DNA of 64,000 nucleotides from Gallibacterium melopsittaci (GCF_042433085.1 NZ_JBHLWA010000013.1:1-64000); one strand, 5' to 3'. Positions 1 to 10,055 are shown, numbered from the stretch's first letter. Notes: generated from the sequence alone by a model not told the origin. Numbers and translations: made by a program.

Positions 1-95
1 ATAAATATTAGCCACAATTTTGTCCACTTGGCATAGTTTTTGACACATCAGCAACAATTTTGTCTACTATGCCAAAATATGGGGTTCTTACTTTA
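1..95. mobile_element. IS-like terminal fragment beside lptD
   Basis: This stretch downstream of lptD has no gene. Positions 30-73 start with GGCATAG and end with its inverse, CTATGCC. The last 16 bases, TTTTGTCTACTATGCC, recur exactly on the opposite strand at 53208-53223, inside an IS remnant. Bases 50-73 also match, in inverse orientation and at 20 of 24 positions, the outer end of that remnant at 52967-52990. I infer one end of an insertion sequence or a mini-element derived from it. The window edge hides anything further left. The element family is not identified. Confidence 0.5.
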
Positions 96-2438
96 TTAAC
101 GTAAACTAAATGGATCACTATAAGGAATAATACCTGTACTTAGCATCTTACTAACACTACTACCGTGGCGATTACCCAATCCAGATAACTCAAAATTAAT
201 ACCAAAAGAATTGGTATAAAACACATCTTCACGACTAGTATATTGCTGCTCTTCTTTCGGTGCAGTGAGATAACGTCTTGCACCTACATTTACTCGCCAA
301 CAACAAGTACGATATTCAACACCAATATATTGCTCTACCGGTTTATTTAATGAAATATCATGATAAGCATGACCAACTATTGCCCAATTATCATTAAGCT
401 GCCATGCAGTAGCAATCCCAATCTGACGAATATTTTGATCATAGATATTGCTACCAGTTAAATTTTGGTCAATATATTTCTCACTTACATAACGGTAGGA
501 TAATTGAATTAAATTTTCTGCAGATGGGCGATATTCTACTGCGGTATTCATTAATGACGTTTCTTTCAATAAAGTATCGTATTGATAACTACCTTTCCAA
601 TTCCATTGTTCACTGATTTTCCAGTTAGCTTCTGCTGCCCAAGATGACGATGTACGCTGCGTTTGATTATCAGTGTTTTCATCAATTTTTGATGGTGTTA
701 AATAAAGAATTTGCCCTAATGAGAAATTAAAGCGTTCATCTGCATCTTTATCAAAGAAACGTGTAGTTCCTCCAATAGTAACTTGATTAGCAGAAGAAAT
801 TCGGTCTAATCCACTATAACGTCTATCATTAAAGAGAGAATAGAAATCTTGTTGCAACAGAATTGAATCATAACCAAAACCTAAATAACTATAACGATCT
901 GTACCGATATTACTTTGATTTCGATACGGACGATAGACATACTGCACCTTAGGCTCAATCGTTTGGGTATAGCCATCAATTAAAGTTTGATTGGATGCTA
1001 ATACAGTGGCAAGCTCTGCCTTAAATTGTGGAATAACACGATTTACGGAACTATCTACTTCTTCGCTAGCACCATCACCCTTCTTCTGCGAATAATGTGT
1101 AGCATATAATTTTGTTTCCAAATTAAGGCTACCATAACGATTAGCTAATGGCATTGAGAAAGTCGGCTCCATATGGAAACGCCATGCCGATGGCATTACA
1201 TCACTATCATTTTGGAAATGGACGGCTTGAGAATATAACGAAAAATCAATTAAATCATTCGCTAAACCATCACGATAATAATTAAAGTCAATTTGTGGCA
1301 AAGTACGATATGGTCCTACAGAAACCGTATCAAATACTTGGAATTGTGTTGCTGAAACTGTGATATTGTAATTTGGTTGATAATAGCTTAAAGCGAAATT
1401 TTGTGTTGCATAACCGTCAGTACTTTTTCCGTATGGCGAAGTAAAATCATTAAAATAACGACGATCACTTACCTTAGTGTAATTTACATTAAAACGCCAG
1501 TTATCCCAAAGTGAGCCACTATTTTGCCAATAGAGTAAATAACGAGGATCGCCTTTGTTATAATTTTCATAACGATCATTTTTCAAATACTCTCCAGCAA
1601 ATATTCCAGATCCCAAGATATTTAAATAGCGTGCTTCTCCTAACCATTGCCAACCACGACGGCTCATATACTTTGGCGTTACTGTCATATCATAATTTGG
1701 AGCCAAATTGAGATAAATTGGTTGTGCATAATAATATCCATCTGTACTAGATGCCCCAAAATCAGGCATTAATAAACCAGAACGGCGACGATCGCCGATT
1801 GGAAACTGAACATACGGGAAATAAAAAATTGGCACATCTTTCACATAAAAAACTGCATTCCAAAGATCTGCATATTCTTCTTTAATATGTTGCTTCATCT
1901 CTGATGCACGAATTTTCCACGAATTATTATCTGGTAAACACGATGTGAAAGTTGCATTCTTCAATAAACGATAATCCTGACGCAATTCCGCTTTTTCAGC
2001 ATTACCTCGCCCTTGGCGTCCAACAAATTGATAATTAGAGTGGTAAATATTGGAATCTTGAGTATTCAAATGAATATCTGCTTTTTCCCCGACAACCTGA
2101 ACCAAATTATCTTGGTAATTCATATTGCCATTAATATAAGCATAACGTTGTGGATCCTGTTTATCCCCCTTTTGCTCAATAAATACTGAATCAGCTCGTA
2201 ATTTACGGTTTCCTTGTTCAACTTGAACATTACCTCGATATAACGCATTATTTGGCTGATTAATTTCCGCACTATCAGAATCAATATAAACAGGTAATTC
2301 ATTAGGATCAGTTGTCACAACTTCACCGCTAAAATGTGGTACGCCTAATAAACATTGGCTAGTAAGATCGGCATAACCTGATTGGCTATATAACGCCGAG
2401 AGAATCGATAAAGATAAAAAGGAATAATATTTTTTCAT
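96..2438 (-). CDS. lptD: LPS-assembly outer-membrane protein LptD
   Basis: LptD is the outer-membrane beta-barrel that, with LptE, inserts lipopolysaccharide into the outer leaflet. The protein has a signal peptide ending near the Ala of SGYAD, an N-terminal OstA-type periplasmic domain (about residues 40-170) and a long aromatic-rich barrel (GDRRRSGLL, YMSRRGWQW). The cysteines expected for the interdomain disulphides are present: SQC near the mature N terminus, TSC before the barrel, and the CC pair near the C terminus. It ends in FSLR. The ATG at 2438 begins MKKYYSF, which lines up with family N termini. An in-frame TTG at 2450 with a weak GAG ahead of it would add four residues. About 780 aa is the normal length. 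Confidence 0.96.
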   Translation of the reverse strand: MKKYYSFLSLSILSALYSQSGYADLTSQCLLGVPHFSGEVVTTDPNELPVYIDSDSAEINQPNNALYRGNVQVEQGNRKLRADSVFIEQKGDKQDPQRYAYINGNMNYQDNLVQVVGEKADIHLNTQDSNIYHSNYQFVGRQGRGNAEKAELRQDYRLLKNATFTSCLPDNNSWKIRASEMKQHIKEEYADLWNAVFYVKDVPIFYFPYVQFPIGDRRRSGLLMPDFGASSTDGYYYAQPIYLNLAPNYDMTVTPKYMSRRGWQWLGEARYLNILGSGIFAGEYLKNDRYENYNKGDPRYLLYWQNSGSLWDNWRFNVNYTKVSDRRYFNDFTSPYGKSTDGYATQNFALSYYQPNYNITVSATQFQVFDTVSVGPYRTLPQIDFNYYRDGLANDLIDFSLYSQAVHFQNDSDVMPSAWRFHMEPTFSMPLANRYGSLNLETKLYATHYSQKKGDGASEEVDSSVNRVIPQFKAELATVLASNQTLIDGYTQTIEPKVQYVYRPYRNQSNIGTDRYSYLGFGYDSILLQQDFYSLFNDRRYSGLDRISSANQVTIGGTTRFFDKDADERFNFSLGQILYLTPSKIDENTDNQTQRTSSSWAAEANWKISEQWNWKGSYQYDTLLKETSLMNTAVEYRPSAENLIQLSYRYVSEKYIDQNLTGSNIYDQNIRQIGIATAWQLNDNWAIVGHAYHDISLNKPVEQYIGVEYRTCCWRVNVGARRYLTAPKEEQQYTSREDVFYTNSFGINFELSGLGNRHGSSVSKMLSTGIIPYSDPFSLR

Positions 2439-2523
2439 CGGGCGCTTCAACTATCTCGTTAACAACATCAAATGCTAGGCATTATAGCCTAAAACGTAGT
2501 TAATGATGAGCAGAAAATAAAAT

Positions 2524-2566
2524 AAAAAGCGTTGGTTAAGGAGAATAATTAACACCAACGCTTTTT
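2524..2566 (-). terminator. Terminator downstream of talB
   Basis: A 13-bp perfect stem AAAAAGCGTTGGT / ACCAACGCTTTTT encloses a 17-base loop. On the minus strand it is followed by a T-rich run, and it lies just after the talB stop. The A/T flanks are symmetrical, so it could work in both directions. It separates talB from lptD. Confidence 0.8.
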
Positions 2567-2617
2567 GGGAAATTACGGCTTTTATCTTACTGTACTACCG
2601 TATAAATAGGCAATCTA

Positions 2618-3568
2618 TTACAATTTTGCTGCTAACATTGCCTCTAATTTCTCAATATCCGCAGCAAATTTACGAATACCATCAGCTAATTTTTCTACTG
2701 CCATCGCGTCCATATTATGCTGCCAATAGAATTCCGCTTCGGTCATCGCTGCTGGACGAGGTAACACTTCACCTTGATAATCAAGTTTACGTGGTAATTC
2801 GCTATTGTTTGCTTGTAACTCTTTTAACAATGCTGGAGAGATAGTTAAACGGTCGCAACCTGCCAATTCAGTAATTTCACCAATATTACGGAAACTCGCT
2901 CCCATTACTACTGTTTTATAACCATATTGTTTGTAGTAGTTATAGATTTTAGTCACAGAAATTACGCCTGGATCTTCATTTGGTGCAAATTCTTTTTTAT
3001 CGCCATTCGCTTTATACCAATCTAAAATACGACCTACGAATGGCGAAATTAAGTACACACCAGCTTCGGCACACGCGCGAGCCTGTGCTTCAGAGAATAA
3101 CAATGTTAAGTTACAGTTAATTCCTTCTTTTTCTAGAATTTCAGCCGCACGAATACCTTGCCAAGTTGACGCAATTTTGATCAAAATGCGGTCATTACTG
3201 ATACCTGCTTCGTTATAAAGTGAAATCAGTTTGCGTGCTTTTTCTACTGTTGCCTGTGTATCATAAGAAAGACGTGCATCTACTTCTGTTGAAATACGTC
3301 CTGGGACAATTTTTAAAATTTCTAAACCAATGTTAACCGCTAATTTATCTTCTGCGTCAATTAGTTGTTGTGCCTTATCTGCACTTTTACTTTTCGCATA
3401 AGCTACAGCTTCATCAATTAATGAAGCATATTGTGGTAATTGAGAAGCGCTAAGAATAAGAGATGGGTTGGTAGTTGCATCTTCTGGTTGGTAGGTTTTG
3501 ATTGCTTCGATATCACCAGTATCTGCAACCACTACGGTCATTTTACGTAGTGCATCAAGTTGAGACAT
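2618..3568 (-). CDS. talB: Transaldolase
   Basis: Transaldolase of the non-oxidative pentose phosphate pathway; it moves a dihydroxyacetone unit from sedoheptulose-7-phosphate to glyceraldehyde-3-phosphate. The 316-aa length is that of class I (TalB) enzymes. The Schiff-base lysine sits in ILIKIASTWQG, and the family signature DATTNPSL is near the N terminus. The start chosen is the ATG at 3568 (MSQLDAL) because AGGAG precedes it at good spacing; an upstream in-frame codon would add ten residues with no ribosome site. It is a single-gene unit with its own terminator. Confidence 0.96.
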   Translation of the reverse strand: MSQLDALRKMTVVVADTGDIEAIKTYQPEDATTNPSLILSASQLPQYASLIDEAVAYAKSKSADKAQQLIDAEDKLAVNIGLEILKIVPGRISTEVDARLSYDTQATVEKARKLISLYNEAGISNDRILIKIASTWQGIRAAEILEKEGINCNLTLLFSEAQARACAEAGVYLISPFVGRILDWYKANGDKKEFAPNEDPGVISVTKIYNYYKQYGYKTVVMGASFRNIGEITELAGCDRLTISPALLKELQANNSELPRKLDYQGEVLPRPAAMTEAEFYWQHNMDAMAVEKLADGIRKFAADIEKLEAMLAAKL

Positions 3569-3674
3569 GAATTTACTCCTTTTGTATATATTGTCCAAAA
3601 AAACGTACGAATAGTATCATAGAAATAGATAGAATGAGTAGTCAGTTACATAGCAATTATTGCTATCATTTAAA

Positions 3675-5141
3675 CTAATCAATACCCAACTCTTGCCAAA
3701 CTTGATCAATTTTTGCCACAACTGCTGGATCTTTCTTAATTGGTCTTCCCCATTCACGTTGCGTTTCACCTGGCCATTTATTTGTTGCATCAATGCCCAT
3801 TTTCGATCCTAATCCAGCCACAGGTGAGGCAAAATCAAGATAATCAATAGGCGTATTTTCCACTAAAGTTAAATCCCGTGCGGGATCACAACGTGTGGTA
3901 ATCGCCCAAATCACATCTTTCCAATCACGTGCATTCACATCATCGTCACAGACAATCACAAATTTGGTATACATAAATTGCCGTAAAAAAGACCAAACGC
4001 CCATCATTACTCGTTTAGCATGCCCTGCATATTGTTTTTTAATCGTAACCACCGCTAAACGGTATGAGCACCCTTCAGGTGGAAGATAAAAATCAACAAT
4101 TTCAGGGAATTGTTTTTGCAAAATTGGAATAAAGACCTCATTAAGTGCCTCGCCTAATACCGCAGGCTCATCTGGTGGTCGCCCAGTATAAGTGGAATGA
4201 TAGATCGGATCTTGACGCATCGTAATATGGGTGACCGTAAAGACTGGAAAATACTCTTGTTCATTATAATAGCCAGTATGATCACCATAAGGTCCTTCCA
4301 ATGCTTTTTCCTCTGGATCAATATGCCCCTCTAGCACAATTTCTGCGCCTGCTGGGATCTCTAAATTACAACTTAATGCTTTAGCAACTTCAGTTTTATT
4401 ACCTCGCAATAGCCCTGCAAAGGCATACTCTGATAAGGTATCTGGAATAGGCGTTACCGCACTAAGAATGGTTGCTGGATCAGCTCCCAATGCAACAACC
4501 ACAGGAAATTTTTCGCCAGGATGAGCTTCTTGCCACTCTTGAAAATCTAATGCCCCACCACGATGCGATAACCAACGCATAATGAGTTTATTTTTACCAA
4601 TTAATTGTTGGCGATAAATACCAAGGTTTTGTCGTTTTTTATATGGTCCTTTAGTCACAGTTAATCCCCAAGTAACTAATGGTGCAACATCCTCTGGCCA
4701 ACATTGCATAATTGGCAAACGATATAAATCTACTTCATCATCACGCCAAACAACCTCTTGACATTCTGCTCGGCTAATTGTCTTTGTTGGCATATTGAGT
4801 ACAGGGCGAAATTGTGAAAATGTACTAAAGAGATCCTTAATACCTTTCGGTGGTTCAGGCTCTTTCAAGAAAGCCAATAATTTTCCCACTTCACGTAAAG
4901 CTGTTACATCTTCTTGTCCCATACCTAAAGCGACACGTCTTGCCGTACCAAACAAATTACACAATACAGGCATCGTAAATCCTTTCGGATTTTCGAATAA
5001 CAATGCTGGTCCAGCTTTGCGTAAAGTACGATCAGCTATTTCCGTCATTTCCAAATAAGGATCAACCTCTTGCGTAATACGTTTTAACTCACCTTGTTGT
5101 TCAAGTAATGTAATAAACTCACGTAAATTTTTATATTTCAC
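3675..5141 (-). CDS. ubiD: 4-hydroxy-3-polyprenylbenzoate decarboxylase
   Basis: UbiD decarboxylates the octaprenyl-hydroxybenzoate intermediate of ubiquinone synthesis, using prenylated FMN made by UbiX. The 488-aa length is typical, and the whole sequence follows the E. coli protein type (start MKYKNLREFI; internal EGPYGDHTGYY, YTGRPPDEPAVLGEA, WGRPIKKDP). It lies 20 bp upstream of uppP in the minus direction, so the two may be co-transcribed. ubiX is not in this window. Confidence 0.95.
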   Translation of the reverse strand: MKYKNLREFITLLEQQGELKRITQEVDPYLEMTEIADRTLRKAGPALLFENPKGFTMPVLCNLFGTARRVALGMGQEDVTALREVGKLLAFLKEPEPPKGIKDLFSTFSQFRPVLNMPTKTISRAECQEVVWRDDEVDLYRLPIMQCWPEDVAPLVTWGLTVTKGPYKKRQNLGIYRQQLIGKNKLIMRWLSHRGGALDFQEWQEAHPGEKFPVVVALGADPATILSAVTPIPDTLSEYAFAGLLRGNKTEVAKALSCNLEIPAGAEIVLEGHIDPEEKALEGPYGDHTGYYNEQEYFPVFTVTHITMRQDPIYHSTYTGRPPDEPAVLGEALNEVFIPILQKQFPEIVDFYLPPEGCSYRLAVVTIKKQYAGHAKRVMMGVWSFLRQFMYTKFVIVCDDDVNARDWKDVIWAITTRCDPARDLTLVENTPIDYLDFASPVAGLGSKMGIDATNKWPGETQREWGRPIKKDPAVVAKIDQVWQELGID

Positions 5142-5160
5142 CCTACTCTCCTAACTCAAG

Positions 5161-5964
5161 CTATAACACAATCCACGCCAATACTAATGCGAGAATAAAA
5201 CGATAGATTGCAAATGAAACAAATGAAATTCGACCAATTAAGTGTAAGAAAGTCCGAATCGCAATCATTGCCACCACAAACGCTGTGATAAAACCTACAG
5301 CAAATAAAGGTAAATCCTCCAACGATAAGAAAGGCAAACTCTTATATAAATCTAAGCCTGTTGCACCAATCATCATTGGTACAGCTAAGATAAAAGAGTA
5401 TTCGGCTGCTGCTTTTTTGCCTACCCCCATTAATAATCCACCAGAAATCGTTGCTCCTGAACGAGAAAAACCTGGAAATAAGGCTAAACATTGGAATAAA
5501 CCAATCGCAAAAGCCTGACGATAGCTAATTTGATCTACTTCTTCCGCATAGGCACGTTGTGGACGGAATTTTTCAGCTAAAATTAACAAAATACCGCCAG
5601 CTACTAAAGAACCAATCACATTATGAATGTTAAACAATGATTTAATCGTTGAATGGAATACTAGCCCAAGAACAACCGCAGGGATCATACCTAAAATAAT
5701 ATGTAATAAATTTAAATGGGGTTTATGTTTATCAACAGTTTCACCAAAATGAATACCGATTAAGCCAAACATTTTTCGCCAATAGACAAAGATAACCGCT
5801 AAAATAGACCCTAATTGAATTATTACTTCAAAAGTTGCCGCTTTTTCTCCTTCAAAGCCAAGAAAGTGCCCAGCAATAATCATATGTCCAGTTGAAGACA
5901 CAGGTACAAATTCCGTCAATCCTTCGACACAACCTAAAATAAAAGCAATCAACAATTCAGACAT
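5161..5964 (-). CDS. uppP: Undecaprenyl-diphosphatase UppP (BacA)
   Basis: Integral inner-membrane phosphatase that regenerates undecaprenyl phosphate for peptidoglycan and O-antigen carriers; overproduction is known to give bacitracin resistance. Both signature loops are visible: EFVPVSSTGH near residue 20 and PGFSRSGAT in the middle. About eight hydrophobic helices fill the 267 aa. The start is the ATG at 5964, with GAGGAAAAG ahead of it; a TTG directly upstream is less likely. Confidence 0.95.
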   Translation of the reverse strand: MSELLIAFILGCVEGLTEFVPVSSTGHMIIAGHFLGFEGEKAATFEVIIQLGSILAVIFVYWRKMFGLIGIHFGETVDKHKPHLNLLHIILGMIPAVVLGLVFHSTIKSLFNIHNVIGSLVAGGILLILAEKFRPQRAYAEEVDQISYRQAFAIGLFQCLALFPGFSRSGATISGGLLMGVGKKAAAEYSFILAVPMMIGATGLDLYKSLPFLSLEDLPLFAVGFITAFVVAMIAIRTFLHLIGRISFVSFAIYRFILALVLAWIVL

Positions 5965-5995
5965 CAACTTTTCCTCACTATTTATATTCTCTTAG

Positions 5996-6343
5996 TTATG
6001 GCAGCATCTTGCCTAATTGTTTACCACCTACTAAGTGCATATGGAGATGGAATACTTCTTGGCCACCATGCTTATTACAATTCACAATCAAACGATAGCC
6101 ATCTTCTGCAATTCCTTGTTCTTTCGCAATTTTGGCTGCCACAACAAACAGATGACCAAGCACTTGTTCATCTTCAGCTGTCACATCATTAACGGTAGGA
6201 ATGATTTTGTTAGGAATAATTAAAATATGGGTTGGAGCTTGTGGTGCAATATCTCGAAAAGCGGTTACTTGCTCATCTTGATAGATGATTTCTGCTGGAA
6301 TTTCCTTACGAATAATTTTACTAAAAATGGTTTCTGTTGCCAT
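5996..6343 (-). CDS. hinT: HIT-family nucleotide-binding protein HinT
   Basis: Small purine nucleoside phosphoramidase of the histidine-triad superfamily. The triad appears as FHLHMHLVGG near the C terminus. The 115-aa length fits the HinT branch. The start used is the ATG at 6343 (MATETIF), because AGAGGA lies just upstream; the longer frame from 6361 would put that ribosome site inside the gene. It is followed closely by uppP on the same strand. Confidence 0.92.
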   Translation of the reverse strand: MATETIFSKIIRKEIPAEIIYQDEQVTAFRDIAPQAPTHILIIPNKIIPTVNDVTAEDEQVLGHLFVVAAKIAKEQGIAEDGYRLIVNCNKHGGQEVFHLHMHLVGGKQLGKMLP

Positions 6344-6361
6344 AACATCCTCTTTAATCAA

Positions 6362-6667
6362 TAAAAATGAAACAAAAAAACGCTGCTTATTATAGTACAG
6401 AAAATTAGGATTAATTTAGTTTTTTACTCATCTTAAAACCCTCTTATATTTTCATTTTTCTAAATGTTCAGAAAATATTCAGTGATAATTTGATAACAGC
6501 TTTTTAACATACAAACAACTGTTTTTATTAGAATTTGATCTGTATCAACTACTATGCAAAAGCTATTTCCTAACTCATAAAATTACTATGTATTTTTTTC
6601 AAAAATTTTTATAATTAACTAAATTTTTTGAAAATATAAAATTTTTTTGATAAAGGAAATCGTCTTT
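6362..6667 (+). promoter_or_regulatory. focA-pflB promoter region
   Basis: This 306-bp AT-rich gap lies between divergent hinT and focA and holds no gene. It carries the FNR box at 6535-6548 (listed separately). If the box works as a class II activator site centred near -41.5, transcription would start near 6583, leaving an approximately 85-base leader. A weak -10-like CATAAA lies at about 6576. Long A/T tracts from about 6590 to 6655 precede the ribosome site. Confidence 0.6.
6535..6548 (+). promoter_or_regulatory. FNR-binding site upstream of focA
   Basis: TTGATCTGTATCAA matches the FNR consensus TTGAT-N4-ATCAA at every defined position. Its place about 120 bp upstream of focA-pflB, an anaerobically induced operon in other gammaproteobacteria, supports the call. 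Confidence 0.85.
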
Positions 6668-7510
6668 ATGAAAGATGCGACAACAATAGCACTGAATCCA
6701 ACCGAGATGACTAATCTTGCGGAAGACGTTGCCGCTTATAAAGCACACAAAAAATCTTTTCTTTCCTTTGCTTCAGGCATTTCTGCTGGTGCATGTATTG
6801 CATTAGCATTTGTTTTTTATACTACTACGCAAACTGGATTAGTTAACGTTTCTTGGGGACTAGCTAAATTAGTTGGTGGCTTAGTCTTTTCATTAGGCGT
6901 AATTATGGTAGTGATTCTAGGGACAGAACTTTTTACTTCTTCTACACTAACTATCACAGCAAAAGCTTCTGGAACCATTACAACCGCCCAGATGTTACGT
7001 AATTGGGTTGTTGTTTATTTTGGGAACTTTGTTGGAAGTTTAATTATTGTTGCATTAATTTGGTTTGCTGGACAAACCATGGCAGCAGACGGTCAATGGG
7101 GCTTAACTATCCTTAAAACCGCACAACATAAAATTCATCATACTTGGCTAGAAGCTTTCTCGCTCGGTATTTTATGTAACATTATGGTGTGTGTTGCTGT
7201 TTGGATGGCCTACTCTGGTCGCACTGTTACTGATAAAGCATTTATTATGATCTTGCCTATTGGAATGTTTGTGGCTTCAGGTTTTGAACACTGTGTCGCA
7301 AATATGTTTATGATTCCAATGGGGATTATTACTGCTCACTATAGCAGTCCTGAATTTTGGCAACACTTGGGTATTGATCCTTCACTTTATGCTGATCTTG
7401 ATATATATCACTTTATTGTGAAAAATCTTATCCCTGTAACATTAGGTAATATTGTTGGTGGTGCGGTTTGTATTGGCTTATTCCATCGCTTCTTAGCCAA
7501 AGCGCACTAA
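6668..7510 (+). CDS. focA: Formate channel FocA
   Basis: Pentameric formate/nitrite-transporter family channel that exports formate made by PflB and can re-import it at low pH. The 280 aa contain six hydrophobic helices, and family segments such as SSTLTITAK and FVASGFEHCVANMF (containing the conserved His) are visible. The start chosen is the ATG at 6668 (MKDATT), with AAAGGA upstream; the longer frame opens with a TTG at 6647 that overlaps this ribosome site. It lies 41 bp before pflB and is presumably co-transcribed under FNR control. Confidence 0.94.
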   Translation: MKDATTIALNPTEMTNLAEDVAAYKAHKKSFLSFASGISAGACIALAFVFYTTTQTGLVNVSWGLAKLVGGLVFSLGVIMVVILGTELFTSSTLTITAKASGTITTAQMLRNWVVVYFGNFVGSLIIVALIWFAGQTMAADGQWGLTILKTAQHKIHHTWLEAFSLGILCNIMVCVAVWMAYSGRTVTDKAFIMILPIGMFVASGFEHCVANMFMIPMGIITAHYSSPEFWQHLGIDPSLYADLDIYHFIVKNLIPVTLGNIVGGAVCIGLFHRFLAKAH

Positions 7511-7551
7511 AGATTTAATTTTTATTATTCATTCAAACGAAGGAAATGATT

Positions 7552-9864
7552 ATGACTCAATTAACTGAGCAACAACAAAAAGCATGGGCTGGTTTTGAAG
7601 CTGGCGACTGGCAACAAAATGTGAATGTACGTGATTTTATTCAACGTAACTACACCCCATATGAAGGTGATGAATCATTCTTAGCTGGTGCAACTGCTGC
7701 AACAACTACACTATGGAACAAAGTAATGGAAGGTATCAAAGAGGAAAACCGTACTCACGAACCTCTTGATTTTGATACAGATATTCCTTCAACTATCATT
7801 TCTCACCCAGCGGGTTATATCGAAAAAGATTTAGAACAAATCGTTGGTTTACAAACTGACGCACCATTAAAACGTGCCATCATTCCATTTGGTGGAATCA
7901 AAATGGTAGAAGGTTCATGTAAAGTTTATGGTCGTGAACTTGATCCACAAGTAAAAAAAATCTTTACTGAATATCGTAAAACTCACAACCAAGGTGTATT
8001 TGATGTTTATACTCCAGATATCTTACGTTGCCGTAAATCTGGTGTATTAACTGGTTTACCAGATGCTTATGGTCGTGGTCGTATTATCGGTGACTACCGT
8101 CGTGTAGCACTTTACGGTATCGACTTCTTAATGGCAGATAAATTTAAACAATTTACTTCACTTCAATCTCGCTTAGAAAATGGCGAAGATTTACAAATGA
8201 CCATTCAATTACGTGAAGAAATTGCTGAACAACATCGTGCATTAGGTCAAATCAAACAAATGGCAGCAACTTATGGTTGTGATATTTCTGGCCCAGCAAC
8301 CAATGCAAAAGAAGCTGTTCAATGGACTTACTTCGGTTACTTAGCTGCTGTTAAATCACAAAATGGTGCAGCAATGTCATTCGGTCGTGTTTCTTCTTTC
8401 TTAGATATCTATATTGAACGTGACCTTAAAGCAGGCAAAATTACTGAAGAACAAGCACAAGAATTAATTGACCATTTAGTGATGAAACTTCGTATGGTGC
8501 GTTTCTTACGTACTCCAGAATACGATCAATTATTCTCTGGCGACCCAATTTGGGCAACAGAATCTCTTGGTGGTATGGGCTTAGACGGACGTACTTTAGT
8601 AACTAAAAACACTTTCCGTTTCTTAAATACCCTTTACACTATGGGTCCATCACCAGAACCAAATATGACTATTCTTTGGTCTGAAAAATTACCAGATAAC
8701 TTCAAACGTTTCTGTGCAAAAGTTTCTATTGATACTTCTTCAGTTCAATATGAAAACGACGATTTAATGCGTCCAGACTTCAACAACGATGACTATGCAA
8801 TTGCTTGTTGTGTAAGCCCAATGGTTGTTGGTAAGCAAATGCAATTCTTTGGAGCGCGTGCAAACTTAGCGAAAACTATGCTTTACTCAATCAATGGTGG
8901 TATTGATGAGAAAAATGGTATGCAAGTGGGTCCAAAAACTGATCCAATCAAAACTGAATACCTCGACTTTGATGATGTAATGACTCGTATGGACAGCTTC
9001 ATGGATTGGTTAGCAAAACAATATGTGACAGCATTAAACATCATCCACTATATGCACGATAAATACAGCTATGAAGCATCATTAATGGCATTACATGATC
9101 GTGATGTTTACCGTACTATGGCTTGTGGTATCGCTGGATTATCTGTTGCAGCTGACTCACTTTCTGCAATTAAATATGCGAAAGTTAAACCAATTCGTGG
9201 CGACATCAAAGATAAAGATGGTAATGTTGTAGCGAAAGATGTAGCTATCGACTTTGAAATCGAAGGTGAATATCCACAATTCGGTAACAATGACAGCCGT
9301 GTTGATGAAATCGCTTGTGACTTAGTTGAACGTTTCATGAAGAAAATTCAAAAACTCAAAACTTATCGCAATGCTGTACCAACACAATCTGTGTTAACCA
9401 TCACATCTAACGTTGTGTATGGTAAGAAAACTGGTAATACCCCTGATGGTCGTCGTGCTGGTGCACCATTCGGACCAGGTGCTAACCCAATGCACGGTCG
9501 TGACCAAAAAGGTGCGGTAGCATCATTAACATCTGTTGCTAAACTTCCATTTGCGTATGCAAAAGATGGTATCTCTTATACCTTCTCAATCGTACCAAAT
9601 GCGTTAGGTAAAGATTACGAAGCACAAAAACGTAACTTAGCGGGTTTAATGGATGGTTACTTCCATCACGAAGCAACTGTTGAAGGTGGTCAACACTTAA
9701 ATGTTAACGTGATGAACCGTGAAATGTTATTAGATGCAATGGAAAATCCAGAGAAATATCCTCAATTAACCATTCGTGTGTCAGGATATGCAGTACGTTT
9801 TAACTCTTTAACCAAAGAGCAACAACAAGACGTCATCACTCGTACTTTCACACAATCTATGTAA
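7552..9864 (+). CDS. pflB: Formate C-acetyltransferase (pyruvate formate-lyase)
   Basis: Glycyl-radical enzyme that converts pyruvate and CoA to acetyl-CoA and formate during fermentation. The active-site cysteine pair is in IACCVSPMVVG, and the C-terminal radical loop RVSGYAVRF places the radical glycine at residue 745 of 770. The ATG at 7552 is preferred over one at 7546 because AAGGA is better spaced. The codon use is strongly biased, as expected for an abundant enzyme. The activase gene pflA is not next to it: ggt follows instead. Confidence 0.97.
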   Translation: MTQLTEQQQKAWAGFEAGDWQQNVNVRDFIQRNYTPYEGDESFLAGATAATTTLWNKVMEGIKEENRTHEPLDFDTDIPSTIISHPAGYIEKDLEQIVGLQTDAPLKRAIIPFGGIKMVEGSCKVYGRELDPQVKKIFTEYRKTHNQGVFDVYTPDILRCRKSGVLTGLPDAYGRGRIIGDYRRVALYGIDFLMADKFKQFTSLQSRLENGEDLQMTIQLREEIAEQHRALGQIKQMAATYGCDISGPATNAKEAVQWTYFGYLAAVKSQNGAAMSFGRVSSFLDIYIERDLKAGKITEEQAQELIDHLVMKLRMVRFLRTPEYDQLFSGDPIWATESLGGMGLDGRTLVTKNTFRFLNTLYTMGPSPEPNMTILWSEKLPDNFKRFCAKVSIDTSSVQYENDDLMRPDFNNDDYAIACCVSPMVVGKQMQFFGARANLAKTMLYSINGGIDEKNGMQVGPKTDPIKTEYLDFDDVMTRMDSFMDWLAKQYVTALNIIHYMHDKYSYEASLMALHDRDVYRTMACGIAGLSVAADSLSAIKYAKVKPIRGDIKDKDGNVVAKDVAIDFEIEGEYPQFGNNDSRVDEIACDLVERFMKKIQKLKTYRNAVPTQSVLTITSNVVYGKKTGNTPDGRRAGAPFGPGANPMHGRDQKGAVASLTSVAKLPFAYAKDGISYTFSIVPNALGKDYEAQKRNLAGLMDGYFHHEATVEGGQHLNVNVMNREMLLDAMENPEKYPQLTIRVSGYAVRFNSLTKEQQQDVITRTFTQSM

Positions 9865-9881
9865 TCTAGATATAAACTGAT

Positions 9882-9910
9882 AAAAAACTGCTCTTCGGGG
9901 CAGTTTTTTT
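9882..9910 (+). terminator. Terminator after pflB
   Basis: AAAAAACTGC and GCAGTTTTTT form a 10-bp stem with a short loop containing CTTCGG, followed by T residues. A textbook intrinsic terminator 17 bp after the pflB stop. Confidence 0.9.
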
Positions 9911-10055
9911 ATTCTTTATGACTAATCTATCAATTAAATATCTCTCATTTATTTTTCTAACTTAATTTAATCTTCCTTTATTTTTATATTGCTAAACTGT
10001 AAACAATTTGTTACAAATAAATTTCCTTTCACTTACTCACATAAGGAAATTTAAT

